From NCBI GenBank assembly GCA_949825045.1, contig OX463813.1, positions 992,001 to 1,056,000 of the forward strand: a stretch of 64,000 nt of DNA. Reading direction: 5' to 3'. Within the stretch, counting starts at the first letter, position 1. The number at the start of each line of letters is the position of its first letter. Below, in pieces: positions 44,724 through 55,300 of the stretch. Origin of the DNA: Argyresthia goedartella. Lineage: Eukaryota > Arthropoda > Insecta > Lepidoptera > Argyresthiidae. Below the pieces are notes generated by a model. It was not told the DNA's origin. It worked only from the letters and a program-made list of their open reading frames with translations, and searched no databases. The translations under genes were made by a program, and so were the position numbers.

Positions 44724-46429
44724 TTAATTCCATAAATGGTTGCTCACGCGGTTGTTTTTGATCCGTGGTTCATTTGACACCACCTCGTGCAGCAATGTAC
44801 TATGACTCTGGTTGCATTCTTTGCACTTTTGTGTGGAAGTGCACTGGTTACCATGATGACTGAAAAGGCAGTTTTTGCACACACCAAGTTTGTTCGCAGT
44901 TGAAAGTCGATCGCATGACGTCATATCGAGGAATTTTTTACACTTGTAAAGTCCGTGTTGTTGATTACATTTGGGACACTTAGTTTCTACCTTGTTGTAG
45001 AACGATTTCGGTAGAAATGGCTTGTTGATTCGTTCTTCCTGTTTGTTCGAAATAGGTTGGAATCGTTTTTGGGGCATGTTTTTGTTGTTGTTATTATTGT
45101 TTTGGTGTTTATCATGTATGATGCGCCCTGCCGATGCTGGTTTGGTATTTATTGATTCCAAAGCCATAAACTTATTCTCCAAGAATGTTAAAAAATCTGC
45201 CAATTTGGGTATTTATCGGGGATTTTCGAGAGATTCTATGTATGCTTGTTTTGTATCCAAGTCGAGCTTTTGTATGAGTATATGCACGAGTAATGGATCC
45301 CAGTTTTTTGTTTCAATTTGCAGGTTTGTTATAGCGTTCAGATTTTCTAATATTGCGTCGTGCATTCGTTTTATCTGAAAGGCTGTGGCTTGTTGGATTA
45401 TCGGCTGGTTTAATAGCTCATTTGCGTGGTAAGTAAAGAGCAACCGAATGTTGTCATATCGCTGCTGCAGGATACTCCAACAGGTGTCATAATTATCGGC
45501 GCTTATTGTGAGATGTTGCACTAAGCGCTCCGCCTCTCCTTTCAACTTTGCCTTTAACTGCTGCATTTTTTGCGCCTTTGAGATGAATGAATTGTTGTGC
45601 ACTGTTTCTTTAAATAAGTCTTTGAATGTTGTTCAATGGGAGTATTTGCCATGAAATGTAGGTATTTCGATCTTGGGTGCAGATTTTTCTTGGTGATTTA
45701 GGTCCCAAATTTTTTCGTTGATAAAAGTTTTCGCCGTCTCGTACATGTGTTCCAGCTTATTGTATTGTTCTTCACTTGACCTGTTATCCTTGATCATGTT
45801 ATCTAATTTCCAATAAAGCTTATCATAGCTTTCCCAGCGCAAAGATATTGTTTTAAGTTTATCTTCGAATTGCCACTTTTCTGTTATGTTGTCGATGTTT
45901 AAGTTGCAAATCGCTCTTTCGAATGCTTTGACATGGGACTTCTGTTCGTTAAGTAGCTCTATGGTTTTTCCATCCAGTGAAGTTTCATGGAATTCGTCAC
46001 CTGAGTCAGCGCCCGATGCCGTGGTAGATTGTTGATTGGATGTTGATGCTCCCGACTCGAAAGTGACTCCCCTCGTGACTCCTTTCTTCTCCAACTCTGC
46101 TCTAAGCTTTGATTCTTCCTTCTGTATGTTTTCTTCCAGCTGTATTTTCGACCGTTCGATCATATCTCGTATTTCTTTGTATGTAATTTCAAGTTTTTCT
46201 TTCACTCTTTTCTGATAGTATTCACCTGTACGTTCTACTGTTAATAGAGAAAGACGTTGGTCGTTACAGTCAAACTTATTCCAGAAGTTGTCCAGTCGCT
46301 GTAGTCGCTCGTCGTGATAGCCCACATCCATTTTCCTGGAGTCTCCATCTTTTTTAAGTTGGATCCTATGGATTTAATTGCCTCCAGCAGCTCCGATTGC
46401 TGTTGTAGCAAGTCTTCTGAAGATGTCAT
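44724..46429 (-). pseudogene. gag: BEL-3 Gag, broken
   Basis: Starts MTSSEDLLQQQSELLEAIKS at 46429, shifts near 46330, then runs in one frame with in-frame stops at 45633 and 45213 to a UAA at 44724-44726. A coiled-coil N-terminal region is followed by the DUF1759-type core (SAPKIEIPTFHGKYSH, QKMQQLKAKLKGEAERLVQH, YDTCWSILQQRYDN). Zinc knuckles lie near 44760-45010 (CPKCNQQHGLYKC, CKNCLFSHHGNQC, CKECNQSH). The UAA lies about 25 codons before the protease active site, and the frame continues in phase into the protease. Confidence 0.87.
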
Positions 46430-46540
46430 GTTGTTATTGTTTCATTGTTTTTAATACTATTTAGTCTGTAGCACAGATTGTTAAATGTTTGTTCACTTGT
46501 TACTTCGATGTTAGTGTCGTATTACCAATCACCATTCTTG

Positions 46541-46553
46541 TTTCGAAGGACCA
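46541..46553 (-). promoter_or_regulatory. BEL-3 primer-binding site
   Basis: The minus strand reads TGGTCCTTCGAAA three bases after the LTR, the same start as the BEL-4 site. The first 11 bases fit the 3' end of tRNA-Tyr. Confidence 0.7.
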
Positions 46554-46556
46554 AAA

Positions 46557-46619
46557 TGTACGGACGAGCCTGTTATTCTCTGCCCGTACATGTCTTGTTG
46601 TTACTGTTGATGTTGTTGG
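46557..46619 (-). repeat. BEL-3 5' LTR remnant
   Basis: 63 bp matching 36976-37038 with one mismatch (C for A at 46569). The rest of the LTR, including the start of U3, is missing; unrelated sequence begins at 46620. Confidence 0.85.
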
Positions 46620-46806
46620 AGAACTTTTATCCAAACCCTAGTGAGATTGAAAAAGTGCGTTCAAATAGGCATTAACTTATTATTACTAGTTTTTATTGGA
46701 TAACTGTCTACCTACTACTACTGAACAGGCGTAATGCTATTCAGTTGTGTTTTGTTTAGGCTCAAATTTTTCGTACCAAAAGCATAAAATAAACATATTT
46801 TTACAG

Positions 46807-49290
46807 GAAGCGCCGCAGGTTGGCGAAACCGTGCTCGATGTTGATGAAAATGCTTTAGAAAAGTTACCAAATTAAGGATTTAGCACCAGCAGTCTGCAAG
46901 AACTTGTAAGTTATTATTTTTACCAATCCGTTATTCTTTGTGTGAGTTATTTTCTAAAGTTTGTTGTGTTTTTATAAGATATGAACGTAAGTGCAAATAC
47001 ACTTCGGGCCAAAACACCCGACGATGTTGGCAGAGAAACTCAAAATAGAAGACTGAGTCGTGAAAAGAGGGTATCAACTTCATCTCGCAGCAGTTCAACA
47101 TCGTCGTCTAGTTCTAGTTCGTCAAGTTCCAGTTCTAGTTCGTCAAGTTCAGACTCGTCAGGCGTGTCCAGCAAAGTAGTTGTTAGTATTGTAGCAGACA
47201 TCAATACAGGTGCTAGTGCCAGCCGACTGTCCAGCGAAGTGGTTACTAGTGTAGCAGAAATCAATGCCGGTGCTAGTACCAGCCGACAAATTGGGGCAAT
47301 AATAAGCAGAATTACATGACATCACCTCTGAATAGTGGAGAAAGTGATCCTGTTTTGAGTGACTACGATCCTACTTTTCAAAATGCTAACGAAATTTCGA
47401 TTGGTCGTGATAGTTGCTCTTCCTCAAATGAAACACCACCAAACAATACAGTACATGAAAAGTCTAGAAAACGACAACGTGAACCATCCAAATGAAAGCA
47501 AAACATAATCAAAGAACTCAGAAACTCTGGACAGGCCTACAAGTCTTCATCGAAAAAAGAAATTCCCGCTCGCAGTATGAAAAGTCCATGTAACTGTCGA
47601 CTTAACAATTCTAGTAGAGTGGATGACACTGATAGAGGTGGGATTTTTCAATCTTATTGGAACCTTGGAAATGTAGAACTTCAACGTGCGTTTATTGCAT
47701 CCTGCTTGACAGAAGTCAAACCAAAGTATAAGTATACCAATGCTGATAAACCCAGATTGCCTAATACTGCATTTTATTTCACCGTTGACCGTATAAAAGC
47801 TCGAGTATGTAAAAAGTATTTCGTAAATACGTTGGATATAACTGAAAGGCAAATAAGAACAGTAAAGAAAAAGACCACTGAGACGAGATTCGTGACCGGA
47901 GATCAAAGAGACATGATAGATGAAACACCAAAAAAAGAAATAGAAGACCATATAAACGAAATACCAAGGATAGAATCGCATTACTTAAGGGCACAAACAT
48001 CAATAGAATATATCGATGGTGGACTGACAGTAGCAGAACTGTGCAGAGACTTTGCAGCACAAAGAGAGAAGGAAAACAAGCAAAAAGTTGAATATTGGTT
48101 GTACCTTCATATTTTTAACACCAAATTCAATATACATATTGAACATAAATCGCATAAATCTGTTTTCGGCTGGAAGGATCCATCCAGCCGAAAACAGATT
48201 TTTGCGATTTATGTTCGGAATATGATCTTGTATCTTCGGACAGAAAATTGCAGCTTAAAGAAAAATACAATACTCATATTAAGGAGAAAAACTTATGCCG
48301 AATTGAAAAGAAACAAAACCGAGACAACATTGGTAATGGTAATATTTGCAGCACCTATGACTTGCAAGCAGTCATGCAATGTCCAAAGGCAACCTCAAGT
48401 TCATTCTTTTATATTTCAAAATTGAACTGCTTGAATTTCACAATGGCCGAATTGAAAAAGAATAAGCAAGAAAATGAGAAATTTTAAAGAAAGATGAAGA
48501 AAATAATTGGTGGTGCCAACATAGCTGCCTATGGTAATGTTTTCAATTACTTTTGGGATGAAACAGAAGGAAATAGGGGAGTCAATGAAATAGGATCTTG
48601 CATTCTCGATTATCTAGGAAAATTAAGTGAAAATAATCCGGACAAACGACTGAATATAATATTTTATACAGACAACTGCTGCGGCCAAAATAAAAATAAG
48701 TATAATGCATGTATGTACTCATATGCAGTGATTCATTATGCAAACATAGAAAGTATCACTCATAAGTTTTTGATCAGAGGACACACACAGAAAGAGGGCG
48801 ACAATTTGCACAGTTTGATTGAAAAAGAAATAAAAAAAAATCTCAGATCTGGACCCATATGGAAATCTCATCAGTACGTCACCTTGATCAAGACTGCAAG
48901 GAAAACTGGCAAAAGCTTTCAGCTCAAGGAAGTAACATTCAACTTTTTCAGTGACTTGAAAGCATTCCACAGTAGTTGGGGCCACAATTTTAACTAAGAC
49001 GATGAGCGTAATACTGTGTCATGGAATGAGATAAAAGTGTTGCGGTTCGTGAAAGAAGACCCCTATGCGTTCTTTTACAAAGCAACGCCCAAGAAAATTT
49101 TGTGCGCGTGAATATGCATAACAAAAGAAAACGAACGCCAAATTTGAATGAGATCATAATGCCTAGAGCGTTTACTCATAAACTTAAGCTGACTGAAAAC
49201 AAAATCAAGGGTTTAAGTGACTTGATAAGGAAGAATTTAATACCTCTCTTCTATTCAGATTTTTATAAATCTATTTTAAATCCTGAGTAA
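46807..49290 (+). pseudogene. Decayed insect DUF7869-like gene with apparent introns
   Basis: A candidate exon (46807-46905) is bounded by TTTTACAG and GTAAGT, and a further exon starts near 46979. Next come a Ser-rich region (47090-47160), a -1 shift at ATGA (47316-47319), a UGA at 47493-47495, and conserved parts: CNCRLNNSSR, RLPNTAFYFTVDRIKARVCK, TLDITERQIRTVKKK, FCDLCSEYDL, then YTDNCCGQNKNKYNACMYSY and RGHTQKEGDNLHSLIE. I recall this as an insect family annotated DUF7869, possibly transposase-derived; the function is unknown. Stops at 48485, 48995 and 49109 and a 76-bp palindrome at 48141-48216 break it. The C-terminus is near 49290. Confidence 0.65.
48141..48216. repeat. 76-bp near-perfect palindrome inside the DUF7869-like gene
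   Basis: Centred on GGATCC at 48176-48181, with no spacer and only two mismatched pairs. The right half encodes conserved sequence (RKQIFCDLC), while the left half is its inverted copy and shifts the frame. Confidence 0.93.
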
Positions 49291-49374
49291 ATACTTAATT
49301 AAAGGGGATAAAAATCTAATTTTGATGTTAAATATTCTTCTACTCCATAATGTGTGTCAAGTATCACCTATATT

Positions 49375-49660
49375 GCTGTTTCGGTGTCCAGAGCACTTAA
49401 TGGTAGATGTAAGATTGATGTCAGTTTAGACCTAAAAACTGACTTAACGTTACTGTTGTTTATGACTATTTAATGTTCTTTAATAGTTTTTTTGTAAGGC
49501 TATTTATATTGCTATTATATACTATCAAATAGTATATAATAGTAAATTTTGTATTTGTATCGCCTAATTGGCTGTCTCAGTGTCCAGAGCGAATACTAGA
49601 TGTATAAGATTGATCTCACTTAGACCTAAAGACTGATTTACTATTCTGTTTTTAATTACT
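49375..49660. repeat. Imperfect direct repeat pair, spacing 196 bp
   Basis: GCTGTTTCGGTGTCCAGAGC from 49375 and GCTGTCTCAGTGTCCAGAGC from 49571 start two similar units of about 90 bp that share TTAGACCTAAA and ACTGA motifs. Confidence 0.75.
49512..49542. repeat. AT-rich hairpin between the direct repeats
   Basis: Perfect 14-bp arms (CTATTATATACTAT and its inverse) with a 3-base loop. Confidence 0.85.
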
Positions 49661-49775
49661 TTTAAGGAAAAATAAATATTTTAGACTGTTTTTCTTTCGT
49701 AAGGCACTTTGGTGTGCGAACAACGAAGCATATTTGTCGGTATTGGTCGGTCCCGCCCAATACTGTGGTTATAGT

Positions 49776-49847
49776 AACCTGTCCCGTTATGCAGAAACAC
49801 CTAGAGTGGTCATCCACTCTAGGTGTTTCTGCATAACGAGACAGGTT
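49776..49847. repeat. 72-bp fold-back palindrome
   Basis: 34-bp arms (49776-49809 and 49814-49847) with one mismatch around a 4-base loop TCAT. Non-coding context. Confidence 0.93.
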
Positions 49848-50451
49848 GATAGATGTTCCTATTGCTTTTTTTTTAAATAATAAATAGGGTAATATGTATG
49901 CAATATGCTGTGTTAGAACAACATAGTCTCAGTGATGAATACGTCCAGATGATATTTGATTTTTTGAGCATGAAATAGACACAATAACAAAACAGTCAAA
50001 TTTCAGTAAAATAATTTCGGTGCAAAAGAGACCCAACCATTAATTGGCAAAATTTATGAAGTGTTTTTTGGAACTAAAGTGACACATTATAAAAAAAAAC
50101 GTGTTTCGATAAATATTATTTATTCGTTTATTAACAGTTAATAGCTGTACCCCTTTCTGTACCATAAATGATAAACATTTTTATAAAAACCTTTTCGGTT
50201 TAGGAGTAATCGACAAAATATTACGACAGTGTCACAATTCCCAAGTTCATTTTGCGATTTCCCAACATTGTGAAATTTTGGATTGTGTCACTTTCATTCT
50301 CAGGGTGCGTATAGTGATTATTTTGTGATTTTTGAGTAAATTTTATTATTTTACTCAAATAAAGCCAGTAATGTGCTCATTATTTTGACAACCTTCGAAG
50401 TCAAAAGTCGACATTGCTGCGCTACTTGGAGGAGCCAGAAAAGGTGTCGAC

Positions 50452-50571
50452 AATTTCCTGTGAAAATCCATTACTGTCGTGTTTTTGCGACCGGCAATTT
50501 CCATTGAAAATCCATCACTGTCGTATTTTAGCGACCGGTAATTTCCAGTGAAAATCCATTATTGTCGAGCT
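50452..50571. repeat. Short tandem repeat, 44-bp unit
   Basis: Units start at 50452, 50496 and 50540 (AATTTCCTGTGAAAATCC, AATTTCCATTGAAAATCC, AATTTCCAGTGAAAATCC) and share CTGTCGT and GCGACCGG; about 2.7 units. Confidence 0.85.
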
Positions 50572-51039
50572 TCGTTTCAAAAATGGTAAAAAAAGGTAGT
50601 GCAAAAAGGCTTTATTCAGAATTTGGTTAAGTGTGACAAAAAAAGAGCGGGTGACCTTCTTGCCACCCACAATTTTCTTTCCAATTTTATTAAATGAATG
50701 ATTACTAGGTACAAAGTGTTTTATTTAATTACTCGCATTATTTGAGTAAAGTACTATACAAGCTTTGGTCCGCAATGACTGCACTGCTGGCCACACTATG
50801 ACGGGCTCGAGCTTAGCTTAGCTACGCTCTCGGCCTATAAGCTTGGTCACCATTGCAGACTCTGATATCCGCGCTATAAAAGCCTCAACCTTCGATCTCG
50901 GCTTTTATTCTAGCTTGTCCATCAAAGGCTGCAATGCTAATCGCGCTATTTAGGCCTTGAGCTGCGCTGTGCTGCGCTTTCGGCCACCAACATTGCGACC
51001 AGCAACGCAGTCATTACAGACCGCGACAGTAATGTACTA

Positions 51040-51668
51040 TTATTTAGTTTTTGAGAGTAAGATTTAAAAGAGTTCCTATGATCTGTGTTTAGACTTCGCC
51101 TAAACTCCCATAGAAGCTCTCTTTTGCGTTTGCTCGATTTTATTATACCTTTTGACGTCAATTTTGGTCTTCGTTTAGTATGTATTTTTATTCTTACTTT
51201 TGGAAAACATAAATCATATATTAATTTGAATACATTGAAGAACCGATCAAATGCATCATTCGGATCTGATATTTTGTATACATCAGCAAAACTCAAATTG
51301 CTAAGATGTTCTTTGAATTTAAACATGTTTTAGAGACTATAATCACGCTTCATAGTATACCAGTGACTAAGATGGCAGGTTTTTTGTACTGGACATTTAA
51401 GTATTTGTGCCGTGTGGTCTGACAGCGCAAATTCACGTACTTGGCTCTCCGTTCCGTGTATATTGTGAATGATATTGTCAAGGCATGTACCGCTACTTAA
51501 CCTTGTAGGTTCTCTCATTGATATTTTCACGTTGAAACCTAATACAAGTTGTTGAAATATCTAGGATATTACACTATTTTCTAAGATATTTATATTTAAG
51601 TCACCTACTATAATAAGATATTTATTTTTACAAGCGTATTGTTGAATAATGTCATAAAAATTATTAAA
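51040..51668 (-). pseudogene. LINE D endonuclease C-terminus and linker
   Basis: The minus strand reads LIIVGDLNINILENS (endonuclease GDxN motif), then SSGTCLDNIIHNI, ALSDHTAQIL (SDH motif), and the linker LSNLSFADVYKISDPNDAFD to KSKRKRELLWEFRRSLN. In-frame stops occur near 51570 and 51333. It ends in decayed repeat sequence near 51040. Confidence 0.75.
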
Positions 51669-51673
51669 GAAAG

Positions 51674-51928
51674 TGTACGGTGTACTGCCACCGTAGCATT
51701 AGTTGTAAGTAATTGAGGTCACACGGGTTGCCTGCTTTACCTATCAATCATTATTACCAGTTCACGTACGGACAGCAAGCACACCGTGTGGCTCATATCA
51801 ATATCATTCTATCATAACTATTCGTGTGTTAACTAATTGTTCTTAATCAATACAAGACTTTTAAACATATCGATTCTATCATTTATCATATCAATCAATA
51901 TCAAGAGTGCACGGCCCGAAGCCGTACA
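51674..51928 (+). repeat. BEL-4 5' LTR
   Basis: 255 bp, TGTACGGTGTACTGCC...CCCGAAGCCGTACA. Preceded by GAAAG. The outer 7 bases are inverted repeats (TGTACGG, CCGTACA). It would contain the promoter; no clear TATA box is seen. Confidence 0.96.
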
Positions 51929-51935
51929 TCTTTTT

Positions 51936-51950
51936 TGGTCCTTCGAAACC
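51936..51950 (+). promoter_or_regulatory. BEL-4 primer-binding site
   Basis: TGGTCCTTCGAAACC, seven bases after the 5' LTR. The first 11 bases fit the 3' end of insect tRNA-Tyr; the last four do not, so the primer tRNA is not certain. Confidence 0.7.
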
Positions 51951-52399
51951 GTCGCGTCGCGTGGAACATTTGACATACTTTGGACCTCCGGCGTGTAAAA
52001 GCGTACGTCATATTTGTGAATACGAATAGTGATTGTGCGTGGACGGATCAGAATCAAGTGACTATCAAGGATTATTAAACTATCAGTGCGCGTTCGATTC
52101 AAGCAAGGAATCGAATCGTATAATCAATAGCAATCAAGTGCGACGGGCTAGCTCAAGCAAGGAGCTACTGTCAGTGGGGCGAGGATCAGTAGATTCTCAT
52201 TCCGGCACATCAGCATCTTCAACGGCCCGGCTCAATCAAGGAGCTGCCGCTATCAGGGAGCGGAGGCAGCAAGGCGCCCGTTCCAGCTACTCAATCAAGG
52301 AGCAGCAGACGAGGAGCGAAGATAACAGGATTATCGTTTCATCTTATCTCGTCTGATCAAGTAAGAGATTTCCAATTTTAACTCTTATTATCAAGCAGC
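51951..52399 (+). promoter_or_regulatory. BEL-4 leader with repeated CTCAAKCAAGGAGC motif
   Basis: An untranslated leader between the primer-binding site and the Gag start. The motif CTCAA(G/T)CAAGGAGC or a close variant occurs near 52098, 52152, 52231 and 52290. A 107-codon upstream frame (52033-52356) spans these repeats; whether it is translated is unknown. The leader is where RNA packaging and dimerisation signals would be expected. Confidence 0.6.
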
Positions 52400-55300
52400 A
52401 TGGACGCAGAAACCATGAATCTGATCAGCAAGCAGCAGGAATTAGAGAGAGCTATGGATAAGCTCCTCGAAAATTTCAAAAAGGACGGTCGCGATAGGAA
52501 AACTTCTTCTTATTTAAAAAAGCGCGTTAACACTTTATCTGACTATTGGAATGAATTCCAAGTAAATCATATTACTCTTTGTGGTGAAACCGATAAAACC
52601 CATCAATATTATTCAGAAAATTACTACGAGGTAGTCAGGCAAAAGTACTTAAGCATCAAGGACATCTTGGAAAATTATCAAGATTTACAAGCCGACGTGG
52701 TGAAGCAAGTTGCACCAGCGGCGGCGGGGGGAGAGCAAAACCAAGATCAATTTGGCGAGCCGATGATATCAACAGGAAGCAACAGCAAGACGGATGAGAT
52801 GCTGCGGAAGCAAGCAAGTAACTTCCGAGCATTCCAGCGCACTGTCTCCAACATCAATCTGGAGACCGTATCAGAAAAGTGGGAGTTAGAAGATCTGCTT
52901 AGTACCATCGGCGAGCGTTGGAAAGTTATCGACAAAGTTCACTGGGAGTTAGATAGTGAACTTGAGGGCATAGATCAAGACTATGAGAGGTCGTTCACGA
53001 AGTCGGAAACTATCTACAATAACATCAAAAGAGCAATCAATAGCAAACTGTGGTCAATGGTGCACCGCGAGCGATCAACCCCGAAGATAGACATCCCGAC
53101 ATTCAACGGCCAATTTAATCAATGGATACCGTTTAAGGATCTATTCTCGGAAGCGATACATAATAATCCATCACTTAGCAATGCACAAAAGATGCAGTAT
53201 CTCAGGAGCAAGCTGAGAGACGAGCCGGAGAGATTAGTCTCACATCTCCAAATAAGCTCGAAAAATTATGTAACCTGTTGGGACATTTTGACTGCAAGAT
53301 ATGATAACAAAAAGAAAATTGTCAACTCTCATGTCAAAATTTTAATGAGTTTGCCAGTCATACAGCAAGCTTCAGTCAATGCTATCAAACGCATGCACGA
53401 CACAACGGTCGAGTGTCTAAATGCCGTAAAAAACCTGGGTGGTGACATAGCCAACGACATATTACTTGTCTATATATTATCAGAAAAGTTGGACTCAGAT
53501 ACGCATGATGACTACATCGATTACATCAAGGCCCCAAGGGAGCTGCCATCACTTAATGAGTTTCTGGAGTTCCTGGAAGGAAAGTTCACCAGCCTGGAAT
53601 TCTCCCGAAGGAAGCAAGAAAACCCTTCGCAGAAACAAATTCATAATCAAGGACATCAATCATCATCAAAATATCACAATCAAAAATACGATCGAGTTAA
53701 CAAACAAGCATTTAGCAGTAGTCGAGTGCCTACAGTTTCGCAACATGGGAAGCAGCGCTCTCAATATAATCTAGAACAGTTCAAATGTCCACTTTGCAAG
53801 AATAATGAACATGGCATTTATTTTTGTAAGAATTATTTAGAGTTGACGCCACAAAAGAAACGCAGTTTGGTACAAAAACTACAGTTATGCCAAAATTGTC
53901 TTTATGACCATGGAGGTAAAACATGTTTCTCGGAAAAGCGATGCCAAACTTGCCGTGGGTTTCATAATAGCACTCTTTGTGAAGCGTTCAAGCAAGCCCA
54001 TAACAACTCGTCCGGCCCTACGAATGATCAATCACAGCAAGGGAGAAGTAACACACATGTATCATTGCAACGAGAAGTTCCTGAAGTCTTGTTGACCACA
54101 GCGATGTTACAAATTCAAGGATCGGACGGGAACTATCATATCATGCGGGCCCTTCTCGACCAGGGCTCACAAACATCCCTTATCACGGAAAATGCAGCTC
54201 AACGTTTAGGCCTGCGACGTCAGAGATGCAAAGGGGTGATATCAGGAGTTGGAGTCAAAGAAAGCAGCTGTAAGGGGATGATGAGCATAGCATGCAAAGC
54301 CATCAACAGCAAATACACTTTTAATTCGGAAGTTTACATTATGAAAACTCTCATTAACAATCTGCCTAGTTTTACATTCGACAAGCCGGCGTGGTCACAT
54401 ATCTACAACATCAGTTTAGCAGACCCGGAATTTCACATTAGTCGCCCGGTGGATATTTTATTTGGGGCGGACGTATACTCTCATATCATCATGGAAGGTA
54501 TATGTCGAGCAGATCAAGGCCAGCCCATAGCTCAGCAGACGCGCTTGGGGTGGATTTTATGCGGAAACGTCCAAACGTTCCAGTGTAACGTCGTCCTAAA
54601 TAACATCGAGGACATTCAGAGATTCTGGGAAGTAGAAGACATCACAGAGCCATCAAGTTTATCATCAAGTGATCAACAGTGCGTCGACTTCTACAAGTCT
54701 ACCACCACACGTCGGGAGGATGGAAAATATGAAGTTCGGCTCCCCCTAAAACCGAACTTTGAAGAGAATCTAGGCTCATCAAAATCAAAAGCGATTGCCC
54801 AGTTTCGTAGTCTCGAACGCAAATTCGACCGAAATCAAAATATAGCAAAAGATTATAAATTATTTATTGCGGAATACCTATCGCTAGGCCATATGACGCC
54901 GGCAGTAGGTAGCGGTAAATTGGAATATTACCTACCGCACCATCATGTAACTCGAGCCGATTCGACGACTACAAAATTACGAGTTGTGTTCAATGCAAGT
55001 ATGAAGACGTCATCGGGTCAAAGTTTGAATGACTTGATGGAGAGGGGCCCAAATTTGCAGCAGGATTTGCAAGCACTGATTATCAAGTGGCGTCAGTACG
55101 AGTTTGCATACACCGCGGACATTGAGAAAAGGTACCGTCAGATTTGGGTCAATGAGCAAGATCAAAAGTATCAGAAGATCATTTGGAGAGAGTCCCCGTC
55201 AGCAAGCATACAGGAATACGCTCTATCCACAGTCACTTATGGCACAAAAGCAGCACCATTTTTGGCCATGATGACTCTAAAGCATTTAGCTCACGAGCAG

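Larger units (their letters stand above)
36976..46619 (-). mobile_element. BEL/Pao LTR retrotransposon BEL-3 with envelope-like gene, decayed
   Basis: Minus-strand element related to BEL-4: similar LTR ends (TGTACGG...CCGTACA), similar primer-binding site and the same Gag-protease-RT-RNase H-integrase-envelope order. The 3' LTR is complete (36976-37209), but the 5' LTR survives only as 63 bp (46557-46619). LINE A copy A4 interrupts the integrase and a LINE tail interrupts the envelope. Each reading frame has stops or shifts. Confidence 0.9.
49291..51039. other. Non-coding stretch with repeats
   Basis: No gene recognised. A possible polyadenylation signal AATAAA lies near 49670. It holds a 90-bp direct repeat pair, a hairpin, a large palindrome and a 44-bp tandem repeat (listed separately). 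AAAGTGACACA (near 50075) and its inverse (near 50284) could be ends of a small non-autonomous element. 50760-51030 is a decayed repeat with GCGCTATTT and AGCTTAGCTTAGCTACGC motifs. Confidence 0.5.

Noticed and set aside
47040..47264. Minus-strand acidic Leu/Glu/Asp-rich frame
   Set aside because: Antisense of the Ser-rich repeat (TCT/AGT codons) of the DUF7869-like gene.
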